Shown: positions 1-10,020, counted from the stretch's first letter. The stretch is DNA of 64,000 nt from Leeuwenhoekiella sp. MAR_2009_132 (GCF_000687915.1 NZ_JHZY01000004.1:317501-381500), one strand, 5' to 3'. Program-made: numbers and translations. The notes: a model not told the origin generated them from the sequence alone.

Positions 1-963
1 GTCTTCAGTAAACAAATCAATAGCAAATTGAGTAGGACATAATAAATACCTTCTACTCGGTGCATTGCCAGCTACTTCAGTTCCACCTTGATACGGTCCA
101 AAATACGATGTTTGTTGATGCCCCAAAGTCTGAGGGTCGGTACTCACCGATTTAGGATCATATTGTACAGAAAATAATGTTTCTGAATTAATTGCATACG
201 TGGGATTACCCGGTGCCCATAATTCATCAAATGGCAGCGTTAAACGCTCTCCTGCAATCGCAGCATCTGCATAACTTGCAGCCGTATCAAAATCTGCCTG
301 CGTACCAAAATCTTCATAACCTCTGGTTAAGTACACTTTAGCTAATAAATGGTTTACGGCACGCTGTGTTACTTTTCCCTGAAAAGCACCTGTAGCTACC
401 TGATTTAGTGCTCCTTCTAGTTCAGTGATAATAAAACTGTAGATATTCTCTGCAGAATCACGGTCAAAACTAAGGACCGGCTCTTTAAAATATTCTGTAA
501 CCAAAGGCACACCTCCATAAGTTTGAACCAATAAGAAATAGGCATTTGCTCTTAAATAGCGCACCTGTCCTATTTGCTGCGTAAGTACACTGGTATTTGC
601 AGTTAAGTCTGCATAAAAAATAGCGGTATTTGCGGTTTGAATCGCTTTATAAGCGTTATCATACAGTGCTGCTACACCTTCAGATGAAGGGTTAAGATCT
701 GTATACTGGCTTAATCCCGTAGGTTCGGCATCACGACCTTCAGCATATAAATCTGTTCCGCAGGCATACAACCATGGTTCATTTCCGTAAAGTTCACGTA
801 GTTGTGAATAATTTGCATTAATCAACGACTGATATCCTTCTGCTGTAAGATAGAATTCTTCGGCAACGGCAAACGACTCATTTTCCTCCTCTAAAAAATC
901 CTGACAACTGGTCACCGCGAGCAGCAGTACCAGACATCCTATTATATATCTTGTCTTTTTCAT
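1..963 (-). CDS. SusD-like outer-membrane lipoprotein (3' part cut by window edge)
   Basis: The first 321 codons are present and the reading frame is still open at base 1, so the C-terminal part lies outside the window. The start is the ATG at 963, giving a short lipoprotein signal peptide that ends in VTSC (Cys20), followed by the acidic QDFLEEE stretch usual for SusD proteins. Helical TPR-like segments and the conserved QIGQVRYLRANAYFLLVQTYGG region match the SusD/RagB family. SusD proteins sit on the cell surface as the lid of the SusC transporter and bind oligosaccharide. The gene starts 4 bases after the stop of the SusC gene, so the two form a translationally close pair. Linkage to GH28 suggests pectin oligosaccharides as ligand (inference). 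Confidence 0.95.
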   Translation of the reverse strand, partial: MKKTRYIIGCLVLLLAVTSCQDFLEEENESFAVAEEFYLTAEGYQSLINANYSQLRELYGNEPWLYACGTDLYAEGRDAEPTGLSQYTDLNPSSEGVAALYDNAYKAIQTANTAIFYADLTANTSVLTQQIGQVRYLRANAYFLLVQTYGGVPLVTEYFKEPVLSFDRDSAENIYSFIITELEGALNQVATGAFQGKVTQRAVNHLLAKVYLTRGYEDFGTQADFDTAASYADAAIAGERLTLPFDELWAPGNPTYAINSETLFSVQYDPKSVSTDPQTLGHQQTSYFGPYQGGTEVAGNAPSRRYLLCPTQFAIDLFTED

Positions 964-967
964 CTTC

Positions 968-3900
968 TTAAAATTTTAAATTAAAACCTACCTGATAGGT
1001 AACATAACTAGGTCTTCCTGTTTGAAGTGATGCCCCTGCCCACTCGGGATCGTACCCGTCATACTCTGTAAAAACAAATGGATTGAGTACGTTAGCATAC
1101 ACGCGTAGCTGCGAAAGGTTAAGAGATTCTAATGCTTTACCACTTAAGTTATATCCTAAGGCTATGTTTTTTACTTTAACAAAAGACGCATCTCTGTAAT
1201 AGCCTACTCCATTATTTCTCCAAAAACTACCTTCATTACGAGGTTGTGGATGTGTGTTAGAAGCTCTGGCAGGAATACCGGCATCGTTTGCAGGTATATA
1301 CCAGTCTATATCTAATTTTTGACGACCGCGATCACGGGTATCTGCAAAATTTGCATGGTAATTACTATAAACTAAAACTCCCTGCGTAACAATTACTGAA
1401 GTAGAAAGGTCAAAATTCTTAACGCGTAAAGAGCTAAAGAAACTACCCGTCCAGTCTGGATTTGTAGATCCTAAAATAACACGATCTGCATCTGGTGTAT
1501 ATTTACCGTCACCATTAACATCGAGAAGTTTTTCCTGCCCTTCTTTTAACCCATAACCTGCAGCTTCATCAATCTCGTCTGCTTGCCAGATTCCGGTAAA
1601 CTTGTAATTATAAAGCGCATCTAGCGATTCTCCTATAAACAAGTTATTACCCACATCATCTACCTGATCCTGCCCGTAAATAGAGCGTAATTCATTAGTA
1701 TTTTTAGTAAAAGTAAACGACGTTGTCCAGGTGATATCTTCTGTTTGAATATTGCGTGTTGTGAGTGCGATCTCTACCCCACGGTTACTTACAGAAGCAA
1801 CGTTTGCTGCGATATTTGCAAAACCGGTTTCACTTGGTAAATCCTGAGTAAATAGTAGATCATCAGATAAACGATCATAAACATCAATACTACCTGTAAT
1901 ACGATCTCTATATAAACCGAAATCAAGACCTACGTTAAATTCACGGGTACGTTCCCACTTTAATTGTGCGTTTGCAATCTGGTTAGATATAAATCCGTTT
2001 GAAGCCTGACCTGCATAATCATAATACGTTTGTGTATCTAGTGTATTTAATGAGGAATACGGGTTAATTTTATTATTCCCGGTATAACCAAAACTAGCAC
2101 GAAGTTTCAAGTTACTTACAACAGCAGACTCGGTTAAGAAATCTTCGTTAGAGATATTCCACCCCAATGCTGCTGAAGGAAATGAATCCCAACGGTTATC
2201 TTCAGGAAATACTGAAGAACCATCCCATCTATTAGAAAGTGTAAGTAAATATTTATCGTCATACGAGTAATTAAATCGTAATGCGTAGGATCTTAATGTA
2301 GTTTTAAAATAATTAGAACCTAAATCATAAGTGCCCTGTTCCCCACTACCTATATTGTAAAAACTGGTATCAAAAGGCATATTTCGAGAGGATGCGAAAG
2401 AACTTTCGTTACGATCTGAAAACATACTGTATAAACCTAAAAGATTTACATTATGTATTTCATTAAAAGTCTTCGTTATATTAAACTGGTTATCCCAGGT
2501 ATAATTGAAGTTTTGTATCTGATCCAATCGAGCAGAAGACAGATCGTTGTTTTTACTACCGGTATCTGTAAGTGGTCCCCAAGATCTTCCTCGGCGATTA
2601 TCTGAATATCCTGCAGCAAGCGAGGTCTTAAAGGACAACCATTCTAGAGGCTTATATTCAAAATACGTATTCCCAATTATATTCCATCTACGAATGTTAT
2701 CGATTGCATTTTCAATTTCTAAAAGAGGATTATACGTACTGGTCTTATCTATAATAAAATTTCCGTCTGGACCAACTAGTTTTCCAGGTAATGGAAATAG
2801 CGTTTCTCCATCAATGTCATAAGGATCTAAAAATGGATTTAGTCTAAAAGCCTCCTGCATGGCTATATCACTACCCTGATCCTGATCTGTTAAGGTTACC
2901 GTAATATTAGTACCTAAGGTAAACTTCTCATTAATCTTATGATCTACACCTAGTTTTAACGTGTATTTATTTAACTCTTCATTTTCTATGTTTCCGGTTT
3001 CTGTCTGGTACCCTAATCCTAAGTTATAACCTAAACCGTTTTCAGCTCTTCCAGATGCATTTACATAAGTGTTTTGTTGAATACCTGTTTTTAAAACAGC
3101 ATCATACCAATCAAAAGACTGGTTTGCAGCTACACGTCTAAATAGTTCTGAATTTCCTGTCCCTGCAACGGCATCAAATAAAGTCGCCTCAGTTACTGCA
3201 CCGGTGTTTGGGTCTTTAGCAGCAGTAGCTAAATAAGCACCCTGGTGATATTCCCACCACGTCTGCGGATCCATAAATTTAGGTAAACGCGCAACATCTT
3301 TAACTCCAACAAATGATTCTACACTTACGGTAAGACCACCTTTTGCACCTGCTCCACTACGTGTTGTAACGATAACAACACCATTAGACCCACGAGAACC
3401 ATAGATCGCTGTAGAGGAAGCATCCTTTAGAATATCCATACGCTCAATATCCTGAGGATTGAGGAAATCGATATTATCTGTAGGTACACCGTCAACCACA
3501 AATAAAGGATTACCTCCACCGCCAATAGAATTTTGACCACGTATAGTGATATTGTAACCATCGCCAATACGACCGGTTGAATTACTTACCTCAACACCGG
3601 CAACCAGCCCCTGTAAAGATTCTACAGGATTTGTAAGGTTACGTTCGGTTAAACTTCCTGAGTCAACCGTACCTACTGCACCGGTAAGGTCTGACTTTTT
3701 AACGGTACCATATCCTACGACAACCACCTCACTTAGAGATTGAACATCGGTCTCCAACGATATCGTAAAACTACTTTGAGAGCCTACCGGCAGACGTTTG
3801 GTTAAAAAACCTACATAACTTACAACAAGTGTTGCGTCATTACCTGTAACTTCTAACTGAAAATTTCCATCAAAATCAGTAACAGTTGCAGCATTTGTAC

Positions 3901-4075
3901 CTTCAACTAATACGTTAACTCCGGGTAAGGGCATACTGTCATCAGCTGCTGAAACCGTTCCTGTAATGGTACGCGCATTCTGGCTAAAGCCGAATAAAGA
4001 ACAGAGACTGAAAGCAAGTACAAACAGTCCTCTCTTTTTTCCTCGAAAGAGGAGATGAGTAATTAAATAATTCAT
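968..4075 (-). CDS. SusC/RagA-family TonB-dependent outer-membrane transporter
   Basis: A 1035-residue protein with an N-terminal signal peptide ending near GFSQ, a CarboxypepD_reg-like domain (about 36-115, GTVSAADDSMPLPGVNV start), the SLSEVVVVGYG motif typical of SusC proteins, a plug domain (about 120-235, with LFVVDGVP and SSTAIYGSRGSNGVVIVTT) and a 22-strand-type barrel ending in an aromatic residue (GFNLKF). It imports oligosaccharides over the outer membrane with TonB energy. It lies between the GH28 gene (48 bases upstream) and the SusD gene (4 bases downstream), so all three are likely one transcript. Substrate class (galacturonan fragments) is inferred from the neighbours. Confidence 0.97.
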   Translation of the reverse strand: MNYLITHLLFRGKKRGLFVLAFSLCSLFGFSQNARTITGTVSAADDSMPLPGVNVLVEGTNAATVTDFDGNFQLEVTGNDATLVVSYVGFLTKRLPVGSQSSFTISLETDVQSLSEVVVVGYGTVKKSDLTGAVGTVDSGSLTERNLTNPVESLQGLVAGVEVSNSTGRIGDGYNITIRGQNSIGGGGNPLFVVDGVPTDNIDFLNPQDIERMDILKDASSTAIYGSRGSNGVVIVTTRSGAGAKGGLTVSVESFVGVKDVARLPKFMDPQTWWEYHQGAYLATAAKDPNTGAVTEATLFDAVAGTGNSELFRRVAANQSFDWYDAVLKTGIQQNTYVNASGRAENGLGYNLGLGYQTETGNIENEELNKYTLKLGVDHKINEKFTLGTNITVTLTDQDQGSDIAMQEAFRLNPFLDPYDIDGETLFPLPGKLVGPDGNFIIDKTSTYNPLLEIENAIDNIRRWNIIGNTYFEYKPLEWLSFKTSLAAGYSDNRRGRSWGPLTDTGSKNNDLSSARLDQIQNFNYTWDNQFNITKTFNEIHNVNLLGLYSMFSDRNESSFASSRNMPFDTSFYNIGSGEQGTYDLGSNYFKTTLRSYALRFNYSYDDKYLLTLSNRWDGSSVFPEDNRWDSFPSAALGWNISNEDFLTESAVVSNLKLRASFGYTGNNKINPYSSLNTLDTQTYYDYAGQASNGFISNQIANAQLKWERTREFNVGLDFGLYRDRITGSIDVYDRLSDDLLFTQDLPSETGFANIAANVASVSNRGVEIALTTRNIQTEDITWTTSFTFTKNTNELRSIYGQDQVDDVGNNLFIGESLDALYNYKFTGIWQADEIDEAAGYGLKEGQEKLLDVNGDGKYTPDADRVILGSTNPDWTGSFFSSLRVKNFDLSTSVIVTQGVLVYSNYHANFADTRDRGRQKLDIDWYIPANDAGIPARASNTHPQPRNEGSFWRNNGVGYYRDASFVKVKNIALGYNLSGKALESLNLSQLRVYANVLNPFVFTEYDGYDPEWAGASLQTGRPSYVTYQVGFNLKF

Positions 4076-4123
4076 TTTAATAAGTTTAATTGTGTGTGTA
4101 AATTTTTAAATAAGCAGTCTGGT

Positions 4124-5578
4124 TTATTTCATAATGGTATTGTTTATTTTGGTATTGATGTATGTTATAGGTTCGCAATTTTCTATTGATGTGGGTTGTT
4201 GTGCACCATTTATAGTCACATTCTTTAACGTAATTCCCGATATCAACTTTTCGGGTCTTCCTTTAATTAAAACACCGTACTCTCCCCCATTTTCTACTGT
4301 AATATTCTCGAGGTTTATGTTTTTTATAGTGGGTATAAATTCCCCTTCCTGAACTCCGTAAATCCCATAATATAAATTGATTTTAAGTACAGCCTCTTTA
4401 ACCTGCCCTACCTCAATATCTTTTACATAAAGATTTTCGACAAAACCTCCACGAAGTGTATTTGTTTTAATGCGTATTGCTCTATCAAGATTAGGACTGT
4501 TCATAACACAGTTGCGTACAAAAACGTTCCGCACACCTGCCGAAATCTCACTTCCCATTACCACACCACCATGACCATCTTTCATTTCGCAATTTTCTAC
4601 GACTATGTTCTCACTAGGAATATTTACACGACGACCGTCTGCATTACGACCAGATTTGATCGCAATACAATCATCACCGGTATTAAATTTACAATTGGTA
4701 ATGTGCACATAACTCGAATATTCTGGATCACAACCATCATTATTAGGACCGTGACTGTTCACCGTTACGCCATCTACCGTTATATATTTTGATTTTAAAG
4801 GGTGTATAACCCAAAACGGTGCATTAGTAAATGTCACCCCCTGAATTAATACATTTTCACATTCTAAAGTCTGAAAAAATAAAGGACGCAATTGATGTTC
4901 TGCTCCAAAAACCCGATTTTCAACAGCAACACCATCTTCAATCATTTTAAATAGTGTAGGCAAATTGTGTTCATCTTTTTGTTGAGGAGTACCTTCTTGA
5001 TGCCCATAACGTTCTGCTCCAGACCATGGCCACCAATTTTCATTGCTAGCCTGTCCATTGAACGTTCCGCTTCCTGTTACTGCGATATTTTTTTGCCCTT
5101 TAGCATAAATTAAGGGGGAGTAATTCATAATCTCCATACCTTCATATGAGGTGTGTACCGCCGGTAAATACGCTTGGTGATCTTTTGTAAACAGTACTTC
5201 TGCTCCTTTTTCAAGATGCAAGTCTACATTACTTTTTAAATGAATAGGCCCCGTTAGATAAGTTCCCGCAGGTACAATTACACGACCACCGCCCGAAGCA
5301 TTACACTTTTCAATAGCGTTTTTAAAAGCCTGAGTATTTAAAGTTGTACCGTCAGCCACAGCACCATAATCTGTAATTATAAATTGTACGTCAGGAAATT
5401 CTATAGTTCCTATTTTTTCTATGATTCGGTCTGCTTCTAGCCAAGGGTCAACTTCTACTGTGGCTTCCTGGATTCCCCCCGTTTGAGATTGATTTTTACA
5501 TGCTACGAATACTCCTATAACTATTAGGCAAACAGTCAGCGAAATTTTACGCAATCGATTTCTTTTTTGATTAGACAT
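4124..5578 (-). CDS. GH28 polygalacturonase, lipoprotein
   Basis: A parallel beta-helix glycoside hydrolase of family 28, which hydrolyses alpha-1,4 bonds in homogalacturonan or related pectin. The family motifs are visible in order: a NND variant of NTD (in GPNNDGCDPE), GDDCIAIKSG, GHGG and RIK. I chose the ATG at 5578 (484 residues) because it gives a proper lipoprotein signal peptide (basic start, hydrophobic stretch, lipobox ending VFVAC). A longer reading from 5638 would start inside the operator at 5624-5637. It is first in a transcript with the SusC and SusD genes and is divergent from the LacI-type regulator. Exo or endo action cannot be decided from sequence. Confidence 0.95.
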   Translation of the reverse strand: MSNQKRNRLRKISLTVCLIVIGVFVACKNQSQTGGIQEATVEVDPWLEADRIIEKIGTIEFPDVQFIITDYGAVADGTTLNTQAFKNAIEKCNASGGGRVIVPAGTYLTGPIHLKSNVDLHLEKGAEVLFTKDHQAYLPAVHTSYEGMEIMNYSPLIYAKGQKNIAVTGSGTFNGQASNENWWPWSGAERYGHQEGTPQQKDEHNLPTLFKMIEDGVAVENRVFGAEHQLRPLFFQTLECENVLIQGVTFTNAPFWVIHPLKSKYITVDGVTVNSHGPNNDGCDPEYSSYVHITNCKFNTGDDCIAIKSGRNADGRRVNIPSENIVVENCEMKDGHGGVVMGSEISAGVRNVFVRNCVMNSPNLDRAIRIKTNTLRGGFVENLYVKDIEVGQVKEAVLKINLYYGIYGVQEGEFIPTIKNINLENITVENGGEYGVLIKGRPEKLISGITLKNVTINGAQQPTSIENCEPITYINTKINNTIMK

Positions 5579-5623
5579 TGAAAATATTTTCAAGATTAAA
5601 GCATTCACAATTGCAACATAAAA

Positions 5624-5637
5624 TACAATCGATTGCA
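5624..5637 (-). promoter_or_regulatory. LacI-type operator in front of the GH28 gene
   Basis: Read on the minus strand this is TGCAATCGATTGTA, a near-perfect palindrome around a central CG, the usual layout of LacI-family operators. It begins directly after the -7 box at 5638-5645 and so covers the expected transcription start. The same core AAnCGATT occurs at 5807-5820, 20026-20039 and 20502-20515. Binding by the regulator at 5832-6878 is inferred. Confidence 0.7.
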
Positions 5638-5668
5638 TAAAAGTAATTATTTAATATGATTATGCAAA
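5638..5668 (-). promoter_or_regulatory. Promoter of the GH28-SusC-SusD transcript
   Basis: On the minus strand TTTG (5668-5665) is followed after 19 bases by TACTTTTA (5645-5638), close to the Bacteroidota consensus TTTG-N19-TAnnTTTG with one mismatch in the -7 box. The layout, with the operator abutting the -7 box, is the same as at 20026-20070. Confidence 0.6.
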
Positions 5669-5806
5669 TAAAATGCTTAAAGAATTATTAAATATTCATT
5701 TATTTTAAACAATTAATTTGTTTAAGTCAGAAACTACTCATTAAATCCAAAAAAGAATGCTATAAATACAAGCAAAAGTATCTCGAATTGAAAATTTATT
5801 TTAAAT

Positions 5807-5820
5807 TGAAAACGATTACA
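5807..5820 (+). promoter_or_regulatory. LacI-type operator just upstream of the regulator gene
   Basis: TGAAAACGATTACA fits the shared pattern TGnAAnCGnTTnCA fully. It ends 11 bases before the regulator start codon, which suggests autoregulation (inference). No clear -33/-7 pair is visible next to it. Confidence 0.6.
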
Positions 5821-5831
5821 TACCCTACGAC

Positions 5832-6878
5832 ATGCGCCAAAAAGAAAAGATTACCATTTATGATATTTCAAAAAAATTAAATATCAGTGCAGCGACTGTT
5901 TCCCGAGCATTAAATGATAGTAACCGGGTAAGTCCCAAGACCAAAGAACTGGTCTTGAAAATGGCAAAAGAATTAAATTACCAGCAAAATACTTTAGCTC
6001 TCGCACTTAAAAGTGGTCGTACCTTTAACGTGGGAGTTGTCGTACCGTATATTAATCACACTTTTTTTGCTTCAGTAATACGCGGTATTGAAGAAGAATT
6101 GACCCCTAAAGGATATCACGTTATCATTTGCCAGTCACACGAAGATGTGGCAAATGAAGCCCGCCAGATTAAAACCCTACTCAACACGCATATAGACGGT
6201 ATTTTTATTTCGGTTTCTAAAACAACAGAAGACTTATCTCATATTCAGGAAATACAGGACGACGGCGTACCGCTTATCTTTTTTGACCGTAAAAAAAATA
6301 TTAAAGGTGTCAGTTCGGTTACCATAAATGATTTTGAAGGTGCTTTTATGGCGACAGAGCATTTAATTCAACAAGGATATAAACAAATTGTACATATAGG
6401 TGGTGATCCTAAATTAGAAATATACAAGCATCGTTATGACGGTTATATTGCAGCCTTAAAAGCCTATGATATAGCTATAAATGAAAACCTCATTTTAGAG
6501 GTTAGCAGCACCGTTGAAGCGGGTATTGACGCTGTAAAAGAGCTTCTTGATAAGAATATAAAATTTGATGCTTTCTTTTCGGCCAGCGATTATGTAGCTC
6601 TGGGTGGATTACGAGAACTACGCAGCCGCGGAATAAAAATACCCGAAGAGGTAGGCGTGGTAGGTTTTAGTAATGAACCTTTTACAAAATATCTGGAGTG
6701 CCCGTTAACCAGTGTTGGTCAAACTCCTATGCTGATGGGCCAAATTGCTGCACAGGTTTTTCTAGAACAAATAAATGAACAATCTAAAAGCCTTAAAGTT
6801 GAGAAAAAGGTAGTTTTGATGCCAGAACTTTATGAACGTGAGACTTCATTAAAAAAGGGAGTTGCAGTAAATCTGTAA
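5832..6878 (+). CDS. LacI-family transcriptional regulator
   Basis: A 348-residue one-domain-plus-sensor regulator. Residues about 6-50 form the LacI helix-turn-helix and hinge (IYDISKKLNISAATVSRALN, then RVSPKTKELV), followed by a periplasmic-binding-protein-like sensor domain (about 60-330, with HTFFASVIRGIEEE and a typical late VGVVGFSNEPF segment). It is divergent from the GH28 gene and convergent with the uronate operon. Operator-like palindromes lie before it, before GH28, before GH105 and before the fasciclin locus, so it probably represses both polysaccharide loci until a uronate intermediate such as KDG or galacturonate is present. The effector is an inference. The last codons overlap the terminator of the opposing operon. 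Confidence 0.95.
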   Translation: MRQKEKITIYDISKKLNISAATVSRALNDSNRVSPKTKELVLKMAKELNYQQNTLALALKSGRTFNVGVVVPYINHTFFASVIRGIEEELTPKGYHVIICQSHEDVANEARQIKTLLNTHIDGIFISVSKTTEDLSHIQEIQDDGVPLIFFDRKKNIKGVSSVTINDFEGAFMATEHLIQQGYKQIVHIGGDPKLEIYKHRYDGYIAALKAYDIAINENLILEVSSTVEAGIDAVKELLDKNIKFDAFFSASDYVALGGLRELRSRGIKIPEEVGVVGFSNEPFTKYLECPLTSVGQTPMLMGQIAAQVFLEQINEQSKSLKVEKKVVLMPELYERETSLKKGVAVNL

Positions 6879-6885
6879 CTCCCTT
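6850..6885 (-). terminator. Intrinsic terminator of the uronate operon, inside the end of the lacI gene
   Basis: A 12-bp stem (6855-6866 with 6874-6885, one G-U pair) is followed on the minus strand by six T residues. It lies 26 bases past the uxaA stop codon. Its right arm contains the stop codon of the convergent regulator gene. On the plus strand no T tract follows, so it should act mainly on the leftward transcript. Confidence 0.75.
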
Positions 6886-6911
6886 AGTAGTTATTAACGC
6901 TATTTTTTAAA

Positions 6912-8528
6912 TTATAAGGAGACGCCCCTTTTCCACGGAATAAAATCGTCTTGCCCCAGAATATCTGCTTTAGATTCAATTGCACCACTTGCAACCTGTA
7001 TTACGTATTCTAGAATTTCTTCTCCCATCTCTTCAATGGTTTTTTCGCCACGTATAACCCCACCGCTATCTATATCTATAATATCTGGCATACGTCTGGC
7101 AAGTGTACTGTTTGAAGCTACCTTTAAAACCGGAGCAATTGGGTTTCCTGTAGGTGTTCCTAACCCGGTTGTAAATACTACAACTGTAGCTCCAGAACCT
7201 ACCATAGCCGTTGTACTTTCTACATCATTTCCTGGTGTGCATAACAGGTTTAATCCCGGTTTAGTTACGTATTCGCCGTAATCTAATATCGCCTGTATAG
7301 GTGATGTGCCACCTTTTTTTGCTGCACCTGCAGATTTCATCGCATCTGTAATTAAGCCATCTTTGATGTTCCCTGGTGACGGATTCATATCAAAGCCAGA
7401 ACCTGCATCGATAGCAGATTTTTCATAAGCTTTCATCAGTTGCATAAAACGGGATGCATCTTCGTCGTTAACGCAACGATTAACCAGTTCTTGCTCTACG
7501 CCACATAATTCAGGAAATTCTGAAAGTATAGGAGAGCCTCCTACTGCTGCCAGCAAATCTGAAGCATATCCTAATGCAGGATTAGCTGATATACCCGAAA
7601 ACCCATCAGAACCACCACATTCTAATCCCATTTTTAACTTGGCAATAGACGCAGGCTTGCGCTGAATGCCATTAGCTTTTTTAATACCTTCAAAAGAATC
7701 TTTAATTATCCTGGCAAGCATCGCATCAACAGTTCCTTCAGCTTGCTGCTCATAAATTAAAACAGGCTTTTTTACATCTGAAGTTATACCCGCAAGAGCA
7801 TTTTTAAAGATGTCTATTTGCAGGTTTTGACAACCCAAACTCAATACAGTTGCCCCGGCAACATTAGGGTTATTTACATAACCTGCCAGTAATTTTGAAA
7901 GTGCGACAGCATCCTGTCGAATACCCCCACAACCACCCTGATGGGTTATAAATTTCACCTCAATATTATCAAAAATAGCTTGCTCTTCTTCAATTTCTAC
8001 TACCGCGGTATCTTCGGGTACACCCTGTATTAGGTTGCGCAATAATTGGCGTTGACGGCTAGCTTTATGAAATGAAAGTTCTTTTTCAAAAACATCTTTT
8101 AATAATTCGATATTTCGGTTTTCACAAAATACCAATGGAAAAAACAGCCATACATTTGCGGTCCCTACCTGCCCGTCTTCTCGATGGTATCCCATAAAGG
8201 TTCGGTCTTTCCATTTGGTGATATCTGGAGCTGTCCACGAAGTAGTTTCTGTTTTTTGAGATACCGAATTTGCCTCATGTTTTACATTTTGAGTAGTAAG
8301 TACTCCGCCCACTGGTATCTGACTTAAAGCCTTACCCACTAAAACACCGTACATATAAATCGAATCTCCTGGAGCGAGATCAACTAACGAAATTTTATGC
8401 TTCGCTTTACAGTCGTCTAATACCAAAAGTGTTTTTCCCTCAAATTGTAAGCTATCTCCCGTATATAAATCTACAAGTGCTACGGCTACATTATCGCTGG
8501 GATGTACTTTTATAAGCTTACTTATCAT
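6912..8528 (-). CDS. uxaA: Altronate dehydratase
   Basis: A 538-residue enzyme that dehydrates D-altronate to 2-keto-3-deoxy-D-gluconate. Residues about 1-95 form the SAF-type N-terminal domain and the rest is the altronate/galactarate dehydratase domain. Conserved Cys/His-rich motifs are present: HQGGCGG, SLGCQN, GLECGGSDGFSG and LLCTPGNDVE. The length agrees with single-chain UxaA rather than split versions. It is the last gene of the operon, 26 bases after uxaB, with a strong terminator behind it. Its product feeds KdgK and KdgA encoded upstream. Confidence 0.96.
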   Translation of the reverse strand: MISKLIKVHPSDNVAVALVDLYTGDSLQFEGKTLLVLDDCKAKHKISLVDLAPGDSIYMYGVLVGKALSQIPVGGVLTTQNVKHEANSVSQKTETTSWTAPDITKWKDRTFMGYHREDGQVGTANVWLFFPLVFCENRNIELLKDVFEKELSFHKASRQRQLLRNLIQGVPEDTAVVEIEEEQAIFDNIEVKFITHQGGCGGIRQDAVALSKLLAGYVNNPNVAGATVLSLGCQNLQIDIFKNALAGITSDVKKPVLIYEQQAEGTVDAMLARIIKDSFEGIKKANGIQRKPASIAKLKMGLECGGSDGFSGISANPALGYASDLLAAVGGSPILSEFPELCGVEQELVNRCVNDEDASRFMQLMKAYEKSAIDAGSGFDMNPSPGNIKDGLITDAMKSAGAAKKGGTSPIQAILDYGEYVTKPGLNLLCTPGNDVESTTAMVGSGATVVVFTTGLGTPTGNPIAPVLKVASNSTLARRMPDIIDIDSGGVIRGEKTIEEMGEEILEYVIQVASGAIESKADILGQDDFIPWKRGVSL

Positions 8529-8554
8529 TTTATTCTATATTAAAAAGGCCAATT

Positions 8555-9994
8555 TTAACCCTTAAATTTATTGTATCCTTCTTCTATGCCGTGTGCATCA
8601 ATTAGCTCTAATGCTTTTGTGATTTGATCTTCAAGATCATCAACTTTAGTTAAATCCTGATCCCAAAATGCTGTATAACTCAGAACTTCATGTGCAATAA
8701 GTTTATAATCATGAGTCGACCATAATTTATTAAATACAGCAACCACTTCAGCATCATCCTGTACAGGTAAAGACTGCTCTTTATAGCTGCCTCTATAAAA
8801 CCGAATTAAACACGCTAGTGCAAAGGTAAGATTTATTGGTAATCGATTGTATTTTTCGTGATAAGCTAATAAACTTGGTAAAACACGAACCTTAAATTTA
8901 GAAACAGTATTAAGTGCTATACTCGAAAGTTGGTGCTTTATAAACGGATTTCTGAATCGATCAAATACTGCATCTGCAAACGTGTTAAGTTCTTCGTCAG
9001 GTAAATCTAATGTGTGATTAATCTCATTGAATACTGCATCACGTACAAAGGTTCCTGTAAAAGAATTGTCTATCGTTTCTTTTACCGTATCGTTACCATA
9101 CAAAATAGAAAAAGGGACCATAGTAGTATGTGCACCATTTAAAATACGTACTTTACGCGTTCTATACGGCTGCATATCATCAACGACGAGAATATTCTCA
9201 TCTATTTTATCAAAGGGAATTTTAGCCTTTAAAGCTGCTCCACCTTCAATAACCCACAGTAAAAAAGTCTCTGCAGAAACAATCAAATTATCTTTAAATT
9301 CTAGCTGACTTTGATATAATTCTATATCGTCTTTAGGATAGCCGGGTACAATACGATCTACTAATGTATTGTGAAAACTGTTGTGAATTTCAATCCAGGA
9401 TTTAAAATCATCGCTAAGCTCCCATAAGTCTGCATACTGCAAAATTATTTTCTTAAGTGTATCTGCATTGTGATTAATTAATTCACACGGAATAATGGTC
9501 AGACCTTTATCTGCAGCTCCCTTAAAGTGCTTAAAGCGTTTATAAAGCAATGCAGTCACTTTTGCAGGAAAACTATTATGCGGAGCACCTTCCAGCGTAT
9601 CCTGATCATCATAACTTATACCTGCCTCTGTAGTATTAGAAATCAAAAATTCTAACGCTTCTTCTTCAGCTAATGCTAAATAAGCCGCATAATCTTCATA
9701 TGGATTAATCCCTTTTTGAATACACGAAATGGTATGAATTTCTTCGGTCTCACTACCATTTTTAATTCCTTTTAAAAACAGATTATAGAGACCATCCTGC
9801 TCATTAAGCATTTGTATTAGTCCTCCTGCGAGTGGCTGTATTACAGCAACACCTGCATTAAACTGGGCTTCTTTGTTGAGTTTATCTATAATATAATCTA
9901 CAAAAGCTCTTAAAAAATTACCCTCTCCATATTGAATAACCTTAATGGGTAGTTTTTCAGTATATCCTGAGTTTTGTCTGGTTAAATTTTTCAT
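8555..9994 (-). CDS. uxaB: Tagaturonate reductase (altronate oxidoreductase)
   Basis: A 479-residue member of the polyol-specific long-chain mannitol dehydrogenase family. The N-terminal Rossmann part starts with VIQYGEGNFLRAF, and the C-terminal part carries the family motif around KVRILNGAHTTMV. The enzyme reduces D-tagaturonate, the UxaC product, to D-altronate with NADH. It sits between the TRAP permease gene and uxaA, as the middle step of the isomerase branch. UxuB (fructuronate reductase) belongs to the same superfamily, but the pairing with UxaA favours UxaB. Confidence 0.94.
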   Translation of the reverse strand: MKNLTRQNSGYTEKLPIKVIQYGEGNFLRAFVDYIIDKLNKEAQFNAGVAVIQPLAGGLIQMLNEQDGLYNLFLKGIKNGSETEEIHTISCIQKGINPYEDYAAYLALAEEEALEFLISNTTEAGISYDDQDTLEGAPHNSFPAKVTALLYKRFKHFKGAADKGLTIIPCELINHNADTLKKIILQYADLWELSDDFKSWIEIHNSFHNTLVDRIVPGYPKDDIELYQSQLEFKDNLIVSAETFLLWVIEGGAALKAKIPFDKIDENILVVDDMQPYRTRKVRILNGAHTTMVPFSILYGNDTVKETIDNSFTGTFVRDAVFNEINHTLDLPDEELNTFADAVFDRFRNPFIKHQLSSIALNTVSKFKVRVLPSLLAYHEKYNRLPINLTFALACLIRFYRGSYKEQSLPVQDDAEVVAVFNKLWSTHDYKLIAHEVLSYTAFWDQDLTKVDDLEDQITKALELIDAHGIEEGYNKFKG

Positions 9995-10020
9995 CGGGTT
10001 GTTTACGTTAGGGATTTAAA

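Noticed and set aside
5579..5638. Longer start for the GH28 protein at 5638
   Set aside because: It would add 20 residues before a good lipoprotein signal peptide and would begin inside the operator palindrome, downstream of which transcription is expected to start.
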